Assembly (NCBI GenBank): GCA_046484625.1
Contig: JAWOIO010000029.1
Span: 1 to 11,521 of the forward strand
DNA from: DASUAO01 sp046484625
GTDB taxonomy: Bacteria; Actinomycetota; Acidimicrobiia; IMCC26256; PALSA-555
Direction of reading: 5' to 3'
DNA: 11,521 nucleotides
Shown: positions 6,687 to 11,521 of the stretch, one piece after another
How the letters are laid out: the number at the start of each line of letters is the position of its first letter
Numbering within the stretch: position 1 is the first letter of the stretch
Translations under genes and position numbers: made by a program
The notes under the pieces: generated by a model
What the model was told of the DNA's origin: nothing
Database searches by the model: none
Seen by the model: the letters and a program-made list of their open reading frames with translations, nothing else

Positions 6687-8096
6687 TTGCAGCACATCGG
6701 AGTGGAGGCACTTTCCCCCGAGCGCCTCGAAGCGCTGATCGGCCCGCAGCGCGCCGAGGAGTTCCGACGCGCCGCCGCCGGGGCCCGGGAGCTGCTCGCC
6801 GGTCGGCGCATCTTGAACGTCAACTCCACGGCCACCGGCGGCGGGGTGGCCGAGCTCCTCCAGACGCTCCTGTCGTACGCGCGGGGCGTTGGCGTCGATG
6901 CACAGTGGGTCGTCATCGAAGGGGGGCCCGACTTCTTCGACATCACCAAGCGCATCCACAACCACCTCTATGGCTCCGCGGGCGACGGCGGTCCCCTGGG
7001 GCCCCCGGAGCATGCGGCCTACGAAGCGGTGATGCGCGCGAACGCCGATGAGCTGGCGACCTACTCGCACGCGGGCGACATCGTGATCCTGCACGACCCG
7101 CAGACCGCGGGCCTCGCGAACGTGGTGCGGGACACCGGGGCCAAGGTCGTGTGGCGTTGTCACGTGGGGCGCGACACACCGAACGAGCACACCGAGACCG
7201 GCTGGGAGTTCATTCGCCGCTACGTCGAGGATGCGGACGCGTTCGTCTTCAGCCGGGAGGAGTTCGCGCCACCCTGGGTGGATCGCGCACGGCTGTTCGT
7301 CATCCCGCCTTCGATCGACCCGTTCTCGGCGAAGAACCAGCCCCTGTCGGACGACACAGTCCGCGGGATCCTCCAGTACGTCGGCCTGCTCGGTGGCGAC
7401 GCCGACCCGCCCACCGTGGAGTTCTCGCGGCGTGACGGCTCCCCCGGCCGCATCGACCGGCGGGTCGACATCCTCCAGACGGGCCCGCCCCCGCCGCCGG
7501 ACGTCCCGCTCGTCATCCAGGCGTCACGGTGGGACCTGGTCAAGGACATGACCGGCGTGCTGCACGGGTTCACACGCCATCTCGACGGCAGCGACGCGCA
7601 CCTGACGCTCGCGGGACCGGCCGTGCACGGGGTCGGCGACGACCCCGAAGCGGGTCCTGTGCTCAACGAGTGCATGGAGGCGTGGGGCGCGCTCCCGGAG
7701 ACGCTGCGAACCCGCGTGCACCTCGCGTGCGTCCCGATGCACGACCCCGACGAGGCTGCGATCATCGTGAACGCGCTCCAGCGCCACGCGAGTGTGGTCA
7801 CGCAGAAGAGCCTGGCCGAGGGCTTCGGCCTCACCGTGACCGAGGCGATGTGGAAGCGCCGTCCGATCGTGGCAAGCCGGGTCGGCGGCATCGTCGACCA
7901 GATCACCCACGGCGAGCACGGCTTGCTCGTCGACGACCCCTTCGACCTCGACACGTTCGGCGAAGCCGTGCACCGCCTCGTCGTCGACCGGCCGTACGCC
8001 GAACGCCTCGCCGACGCGGCCTATCAGCGGGCCTACGAGGAGTTCCTCGGGGACCGACATCTGGAGCAGTACGCGGCGCTGTTCACCAGCCTCTGA
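6687..8096 (+). CDS. treT: Trehalose synthase, TreT-type glycosyltransferase (GT4)
   Basis: This 469-residue protein matches the GT-B retaining enzymes that join NDP-glucose to glucose to make trehalose. Family landmarks in order are NVNSTATGGGVAE (44-56), FFDITKRIHNHLYG (83-96), ILHDPQTAGL (134-143), RCHVGRDTP (157-165), IPPSIDPFSAKN (206-217), QASRWDLVKD (278-287) and the EX7E motif in EGFGLTVTE (378-386). R281 and K286 are the expected nucleotide-sugar phosphate contacts. The TTG at 6687 gives an N-terminus MQHIGVEALSPERL that agrees with how such proteins begin; GAGGG lies 10 nt upstream. GTG at 6702 is a poorer alternative. The same frame stays open much further upstream, antisense to the channel, which is not coding. 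No maltokinase or other trehalose genes are adjacent. Trehalose serves as osmolyte or reserve. Another GT4 specificity is possible. Confidence 0.82.
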   Translation: MQHIGVEALSPERLEALIGPQRAEEFRRAAAGARELLAGRRILNVNSTATGGGVAELLQTLLSYARGVGVDAQWVVIEGGPDFFDITKRIHNHLYGSAGDGGPLGPPEHAAYEAVMRANADELATYSHAGDIVILHDPQTAGLANVVRDTGAKVVWRCHVGRDTPNEHTETGWEFIRRYVEDADAFVFSREEFAPPWVDRARLFVIPPSIDPFSAKNQPLSDDTVRGILQYVGLLGGDADPPTVEFSRRDGSPGRIDRRVDILQTGPPPPPDVPLVIQASRWDLVKDMTGVLHGFTRHLDGSDAHLTLAGPAVHGVGDDPEAGPVLNECMEAWGALPETLRTRVHLACVPMHDPDEAAIIVNALQRHASVVTQKSLAEGFGLTVTEAMWKRRPIVASRVGGIVDQITHGEHGLLVDDPFDLDTFGEAVHRLVVDRPYAERLADAAYQRAYEEFLGDRHLEQYAALFTSL

Positions 8097-8098
8097 CC

Positions 8099-8147
8099 CC
8101 GGCTCCCTCGACACCGGCTCCCTCGACACCGGCTTCCTCGACACCGG
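8099..8147. repeat. 15-bp tandem repeat between convergent genes (3 copies plus 4 nt)
   Basis: Three head-to-tail copies of CCGGCTCCCTCGACA occupy 8099-8113, 8114-8128 and 8129-8143, the third with a single C-to-T change, followed by CCGG starting a degenerate fourth. The array starts 2 nt after the trehalose synthase stop and ends 21 nt before the acyl-CoA dehydrogenase stop. A stem from CGGCTTC (in copy 3) with the downstream GGGGCCG is possible using two G-U pairs, but no T-run follows, so terminator function is unproven. Confidence 0.9.
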
Positions 8148-8168
8148 GGCCGATCACACGGGGCGTAC

Positions 8169-9419
8169 TCAGGCCCCGAAGTCCCAGCCGTTGCCGCGGT
8201 GGTACTGCGAGAGCACGTTCTTGGCGATGAGGATCCGGTGCACCTCGTCGGGCCCGTCGGCGAGACGCAACGTGCGAGCGCCCTGGTACATCGCCGCGAG
8301 GGGCAGGTCGCCGGAGACCCCGGCCGCGCCCCACACCTGGATGGCCCGGTCGACGACGCGCTCGTACGCGGCCGGGACGAACACCTTGATCGCGGAGATG
8401 TCGGTGCGGGCGTCGCCCTCGGCCTCCATCCTCTCGGCGCAGTGGATCGTCATGAGCCGTGCCGCCTGGATGTCGATGTAGGAGTCGGCGATGAAGCCCT
8501 GGATGAACTGCTTCGTCTCCAGCAGGCCTCCGTGCACCTCACGCGTCATCGATCGCTCCACCATGAGGTCGAACGCGCGCCACATCTGACCGATCGAGTT
8601 CATGCAGTGGTACACCCGGCCGGCGCCCAGACGGTCCTGCGCGGCCTGGTGCCCGCTCCCCCTGCTGCCGAGCTGGTTCTCGATCGGCACGCGGACGTCG
8701 TCGTAGATGATCTCGCAGTGGTCGCTCGGCACGTTCCACACCGTGATGCCGCGCACGACGTTCACGCCGGGCGTGTCCTTCGGGACGATGATCTGGGTCA
8801 TCCGGCTGCTCTGGTCGGCCCCGCCCTCGTCGTCCTCGGTGCGACACATCACGATGAAGAAGTCGGCCCGGTGGCCGTTCGACGTGAACCACTTGTGGCC
8901 GTTGATGACCCATTCGTCGCCGTCACGCCGGGCGGTGGTCTTGATCGATCGGGGGTCGGAACCGGCCTGGTCGGGCTCCGTCATCGAGAACCCGGACTCC
9001 ATCTCCCCGGAGATCAGGGGGAGCAACCACTTCTTCTTCTGCTCCTCGGTGCCGTACTTCACGAGGATCTTCTGGTTCCCGGAGTTCGGCGCGACCACGC
9101 CGAACAGCGCCGCGCCGCCGAGCGCGTAGGCGAGCACCTCGTTCATGTAGGCGACCTCGAGGAAGTCGAGCCCGGCGCCTCCGTACTCCTCGGGGAGGTG
9201 CGGCGCCCACAGTCCGGCCTGCTTGACGCACTGCTTGATGTGCTCGCGGACCCCCTTGGCCTTCTCGACCTCCTCGGGCGTGAGCCGGACGCCGGCCCGT
9301 CGGGCGAACAGGAGGTTCTCGTTGGGGAGGATCTCCTCGTTCACGATCTTCGCCGTGAGCATCCGGATCTCGTTGATGCGATCCGAGATCGTGGGGATGG
9401 GCTTCACGTTCATGAGCAT
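8169..9419 (-). CDS. Acyl-CoA dehydrogenase, ACAD10/11-like
   Basis: This 416-residue flavoprotein has the full three-domain acyl-CoA dehydrogenase layout. An N-terminal helical domain contains LWAPHLPEEYGGAGL (70-84). The middle beta-domain has the signature FSMTEPDQAGSDP (144-156), which contacts FAD and substrate, and VINGHKWFTSNG (171-182). The C-terminal helical domain has the FAD-binding segment RLGAGRVYHC (263-272) and IQVWGAAGVSGDLPLA (360-375). ADGPDEVHR (387-395) puts Asp388 at the position of the catalytic Glu of medium-chain enzymes, as is usual in the ACAD10/11-type group. It oxidises acyl-CoA to enoyl-CoA and passes electrons to ETF; chain length is not predictable. The ATG at 9419 is chosen over the one at 9413 because GGAGGAG lies 7 nt upstream. 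It is divergent from the F420-type gene. Confidence 0.93.
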   Translation of the reverse strand: MLMNVKPIPTISDRINEIRMLTAKIVNEEILPNENLLFARRAGVRLTPEEVEKAKGVREHIKQCVKQAGLWAPHLPEEYGGAGLDFLEVAYMNEVLAYALGGAALFGVVAPNSGNQKILVKYGTEEQKKKWLLPLISGEMESGFSMTEPDQAGSDPRSIKTTARRDGDEWVINGHKWFTSNGHRADFFIVMCRTEDDEGGADQSSRMTQIIVPKDTPGVNVVRGITVWNVPSDHCEIIYDDVRVPIENQLGSRGSGHQAAQDRLGAGRVYHCMNSIGQMWRAFDLMVERSMTREVHGGLLETKQFIQGFIADSYIDIQAARLMTIHCAERMEAEGDARTDISAIKVFVPAAYERVVDRAIQVWGAAGVSGDLPLAAMYQGARTLRLADGPDEVHRILIAKNVLSQYHRGNGWDFGA

Positions 9420-9537
9420 GCGGTCGCTCCTCCGGATTCCTTGGCCGTCGACGCGTCGCCCGCAGGGTACCGTCGCTCCTCATCCTTCCGAAATCTCATG
9501 CTCGGCGGCATCCCTGCCGACCAAGGACGGCAACCAG
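9420..9537. promoter_or_regulatory. Divergent intergenic region with RBS and -10 for the acyl-CoA dehydrogenase
   Basis: On the minus strand GGAGGAG (9427-9433) is a strong ribosome-binding site for the dehydrogenase. TACCCT (9464-9469, minus) fits TANNNT and would give a leader of about 37 nt. It is identical to the hexamer before the amidohydrolase gene at 3281. TTTCGG at 9488-9493 is a weak -35 candidate with an 18-bp spacer. On the plus strand AAGGA at 9523-9527 is the ribosome-binding site for the gene at 9538; no clear -10 for it was seen. Confidence 0.45.
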
Positions 9538-10014
9538 ATGAGCAGGATCGCGACGAACCGAACCGTCGACCGGAACGAGCTCCTCGCGTTCATCCGGCCG
9601 CGCCATCGGGGCGTGCTGCTCACGACGCGGGCCGACGGCACCCCGCAGGCCTCCCTCGTCACGATGGGTGTCGGTGACGACGGGGCGATCCTGGTCTCCA
9701 CCTATCCGGAGCGAGCGAAGGTCCACAACGTCCGCGCCCGGCCGTCCGCCTCGATGGTGGTGCTGTCCGACGACTTCGGCGGGGAATGGGTCCAGGTCGA
9801 CGGCCGTGGCGAGGTCGTCGACCTCCCCGACGCACTCGACGGACTGGTGGAGTACTTCCGCGTGATCAGCGGCGAGCACTCGGACTGGGACGAGTACCGC
9901 GAGGCGATGACCTTCCAGGGCAAGTGCCTGCTCCGGCTGGCGATCGACCGATGGGGCCCGATCGCGAGTGGAGGCTTCCCCGCCGACGTCGCCGCGCGCA
10001 TGGACGCCCGGTGA
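9538..10014 (+). CDS. PPOX-class probable F420-dependent enzyme (Rv1155-like)
   Basis: This 158-residue single-domain split barrel follows the pattern of the actinobacterial F420-dependent PPOX group. RHRGVLLTTRADGTPQASLV (22-41) is the first hairpin, AILVSTYPERAKVHNVRARP (50-69) carries the conserved R-x-K-x-x-N segment that binds the cofactor phosphate, and WVQVDGRGEVVDL (84-96) is the central strand. Relatives reduce or bind substrates using coenzyme F420 (for example Rv1155); FMN binding cannot be excluded. The ATG at 9538 is preceded by AAGGA with 10 nt spacing; the upstream open frame is antisense to the dehydrogenase and not coding. It is cytosolic. The stop codon TGA forms the first three bases of a 14-bp tandem repeat. 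It belongs to a different PPOX subfamily from the protein at 6093-6536. Confidence 0.86.
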   Translation: MSRIATNRTVDRNELLAFIRPRHRGVLLTTRADGTPQASLVTMGVGDDGAILVSTYPERAKVHNVRARPSASMVVLSDDFGGEWVQVDGRGEVVDLPDALDGLVEYFRVISGEHSDWDEYREAMTFQGKCLLRLAIDRWGPIASGGFPADVAARMDAR

Positions 10015-10091
10015 CCGAGCGCCCCTGACCGAGCGCCCCTGACCGAACGATCACGCCCGAACGATCACGCCCGAACGATCACGCCCGAACG
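10012..10091. repeat. Compound 14-bp tandem repeat between convergent genes (about 5.7 copies)
   Basis: Six consecutive units keep an exact 14-bp period. TGACCGAGCGCCCC occurs at 10012 and 10026, a hybrid unit TGACCGAACGATCA at 10040, CGCCCGAACGATCA at 10054 and 10068, and a partial CGCCCGAACG at 10082. All share a CCGA(A/G)CG core. The hybrid joins the left half of the first type to the right half of the second. The array begins in the stop codon of the F420-type gene and ends 15 nt before the stop of the substrate-binding protein gene. Confidence 0.92.
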
Positions 10092-10106
10092 TGGTGCAGG
10101 TTCGTA

Positions 10107-11303
10107 CTACCCGACCGGCGCCCAGACGAGCCGCTTCTTCGGTCCCGACACCTCGTAGAGGGTGAACACGTCGTAGGCGGTGTCGCCGAACTCGTCGAAG
10201 CCGAGCGCCCCGGTCGCACCCTTGCCGGAGGCGTCCTGCAGCGCTGCGACGACCGAAGCGCGGGCGTCGGCCGGGACGGTGGTCTGCCCGTCGAGCACCT
10301 CGCGCGCGGCCGCGATGATCAGGTTCGCGGCGTCGTACGCGTACGGCCCGTAGTCGGTCGGGTCGGTGTCGAACTTCGCCCTCTTGTAGGCGGCGAGGAA
10401 CTTCTTCGCCGTCGCGAGGGACGCGAGCGGGACGCCGACCGTGCTGGCGAGCGTGCCCTTGCTGGGCGTACCAGCCTCCTCGATGTAGGCGTCGTCCTTG
10501 ATGCCGTCGCCGCCGACCACGGGACCGGTGAACCCCGCTTCGGTGGCCTGGTCGCGCAGCGCCGCGGCGACCGGGTACTCACCACCGAAGAAGATCGCGT
10601 CCGGGTCGTCGGCGAGTGCCGCGTCGAGGAAGGTGGCGAAGTCGGTCGCACCGTCGGGCACGATGTCCTGGATCGTCACGGTGCCGCCCTCGTCGGCGAA
10701 CGCGGTGGCGAACGCGTCCGCGAGCCCCTTGCTCACGGCCTTCGTCTCGCTCACGATCGCGATGTTCTCGAGCCCCCGCCCGTAGGCGCTCTCGGCGAGG
10801 AACGGGGCCTGGAGCGCGTCGGACGCGACCATGCGGAAGTAGCTCTCGTAGACCCGGGCCGGGCTCGCCGGGTCGGGGCCGAGGGTGAGTTCCGCGAGCG
10901 TGTTCGACGGCGAGACCAGCGCCAGCCCCGCCGGTGCGAGCACCGGCAGCGCCGCGACCGCGACACCGGAGTTGTAGGTGCCCACGACACCGATCACGTC
11001 GGGGTCGGCGACGAGCTCCGCCGCACCGGCCGCACCGGTGTCCGGGTCCGAGGAGTCGTCGACCGCGACGAGCTCGATCGTCCAGCCGGGGATCGTCTGC
11101 TTCTTGTTCGCCTGGTCGACGGCGACCTGCACGGAGTTGCGGATCCCCTGCCCGAACTCGGTGAGCCCGGCGTCGAGCGGTGCGAGGACCCCGATCTTCA
11201 GGACGGGCATCCCGCCCGCCGCTCCGGCTCCGGCCGCGCCGGCGAGCGGCAGGATCGAGACCGCGAGGGCGGCGGCGAGCAACGAGCGCATGCGACGTGA
11301 CAC
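10107..11303 (-). CDS. Branched-chain amino acid-type ABC transporter substrate-binding protein (LivK-like)
   Basis: This 398-residue protein is a type I periplasmic-binding fold (Peripla_BP_6). A Sec signal peptide is visible: SRRMR at the N-terminus, a hydrophobic stretch at about 8-22, then small residues AGAAGAGAAGG before the mature LKIGVLAPLDAG (35-46). No cysteine lies near the cleavage site, so it is not a lipoprotein. FGQGIRNSVQVAVDQAN (50-66), VDDSSDP, VIGVVGTYNSGVAVAALPVL and VSPSNT follow the LivJ/LivK pattern of the first lobe, and GVVGTYNSG and SPSNT supply ligand-contact loops. It probably delivers an amino acid or related small molecule to a Liv-type permease, but no permease or ATPase gene is adjacent in the window. 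GTG at 11303 is chosen because GGAGGA (11311-11316) lies 7 nt upstream; ATG at 11291 is too far from it. Confidence 0.92.
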   Translation of the reverse strand: MSRRMRSLLAAALAVSILPLAGAAGAGAAGGMPVLKIGVLAPLDAGLTEFGQGIRNSVQVAVDQANKKQTIPGWTIELVAVDDSSDPDTGAAGAAELVADPDVIGVVGTYNSGVAVAALPVLAPAGLALVSPSNTLAELTLGPDPASPARVYESYFRMVASDALQAPFLAESAYGRGLENIAIVSETKAVSKGLADAFATAFADEGGTVTIQDIVPDGATDFATFLDAALADDPDAIFFGGEYPVAAALRDQATEAGFTGPVVGGDGIKDDAYIEEAGTPSKGTLASTVGVPLASLATAKKFLAAYKRAKFDTDPTDYGPYAYDAANLIIAAAREVLDGQTTVPADARASVVAALQDASGKGATGALGFDEFGDTAYDVFTLYEVSGPKKRLVWAPVG

Positions 11304-11409
11304 AGGTGGTTCCTCCGGGTTGCGACGTGCGGCCGGGCGGCCGACGGGGTCGAGGTGCCGAGGAACCTAGCCGCGGTCGACCCGACGAGGTCGATGAAGA
11401 GCACGATGA
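11304..11409 (-). promoter_or_regulatory. Upstream region of the substrate-binding protein: RBS and candidate -10 TAGGTT
   Basis: GGAGGA at 11311-11316 is a strong ribosome-binding site for the GTG start at 11303. Further upstream TAGGTT (11364-11369, minus) fits TANNNT and would give a leader of about 50 nt. No clear -35 is seen. The presence of a promoter here agrees with a separate transcription unit from the partial gene ending at 11410, although read-through is possible. Confidence 0.35.
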
Positions 11410-11521
11410 TCAACCCTGCGTCAGGCACTGCTCCACCGCCTCTCCGCTCGTGCTCCGGCACCGGCCGACGTGGCGCAGCACGCGAGCGGCGTCGTACGCA
11501 TGGCCGCGGCCGCTCTTCCGT
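11410..11521 (-). CDS. C-terminal fragment of an unidentified protein (partial)
   Basis: On the minus strand one frame is open from the window edge to TGA at 11410-11412, giving 36 residues that end in STSGEAVEQCLTQG. Almost all third codon positions are G or C while first and second positions are mixed, the pattern of real coding sequence here. The other two minus frames lack it. The fragment is too short to recognise. It ends 106 bp before the start of the substrate-binding protein gene, on the same strand. Confidence 0.45.
   Translation of the reverse strand, partial: RKSGRGHAYDAARVLRHVGRCRSTSGEAVEQCLTQG

Noticed and set aside
8199..9677. 492-codon plus-strand open frame opposite the acyl-CoA dehydrogenase
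   Set aside because: The minus strand carries a full-length dehydrogenase with a perfect ribosome-binding site; the plus frame has no recognisable domain.
8099..10091. The two tandem arrays considered as CRISPR
   Set aside because: Units are 14-15 bp, directly abutting with no spacers, and no cas genes are present.
11360..11421. Minus-strand peptide reading VLFIDLVGSTAAR, resembling the VLFTDLVGSTAR motif of class III adenylate/guanylate cyclases
   Set aside because: The match is short and in a frame with no upstream cyclase-like sequence; downstream it runs into the substrate-binding protein gene out of frame. A different frame carries the coding signal at 11410-11521. A decayed cyclase remnant cannot be excluded, but chance is more likely.

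Overview
This window is high-GC DNA with strongly G/C-biased third codon positions, ATG/GTG/TTG starts and short intergenic gaps. An F420-type PPOX-fold enzyme, a TreT-like trehalose synthase, an ACAD10/11-type acyl-CoA dehydrogenase and several TANNNT -10 boxes just upstream of start codons all fit an actinobacterium. A free-living soil or aquatic lineage such as Acidimicrobiia is possible, but that finer placement is inference. I see no rRNA, tRNA, CRISPR array, insertion sequence, integrase or phage gene, so this looks like ordinary chromosome.

Layout. Positions 1-3216 hold three minus-strand genes in a likely operon, read in the order GH20 hexosaminidase, metallo-beta-lactamase-fold hydrolase, class I SAM methyltransferase (its 3' end runs off the left edge). 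Divergent from them at 3294-4979 is an N-acyl-D-amino-acid deacylase-family amidohydrolase. It meets end to end, with 24 bp between, a minus-strand RCK-gated potassium channel (5004-6026), which lies downstream of a small PPOX-fold flavoprotein (6093-6536). A 150-bp divergent region separates that pair from a TreT-like trehalose synthase (6687-8096). The synthase converges, across a 15-bp tandem repeat, on an acyl-CoA dehydrogenase (8169-9419). Divergent from the dehydrogenase is a predicted F420-dependent PPOX-class enzyme (9538-10014), which converges, across a 14-bp tandem repeat, on a Sec-exported branched-chain amino acid-type substrate-binding protein (10107-11303). The last 112 bases probably carry the C-terminus of one more minus-strand gene.

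How the genes may work together. The hexosaminidase (no signal peptide) beside an N-acyl-D-amino-acid deacylase suggests intracellular breakdown of amino-sugar or D-amino-acid conjugates such as cell-wall or chitin fragments; this is inference from adjacency. The potassium channel and trehalose synthase are both compatible with osmotic homeostasis, but are transcribed separately. The rest is general metabolism.

The most notable signal is inside the channel gene. A perfect AGGAGG, written with two adjacent AGG arginine codons, sits 6 nt upstream of in-frame Met108, exactly at the pore/RCK junction. This is the arrangement expected for internal initiation of a free RCK subunit, as known for the archaeal channel MthK. 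No clearly new multi-gene system was found.
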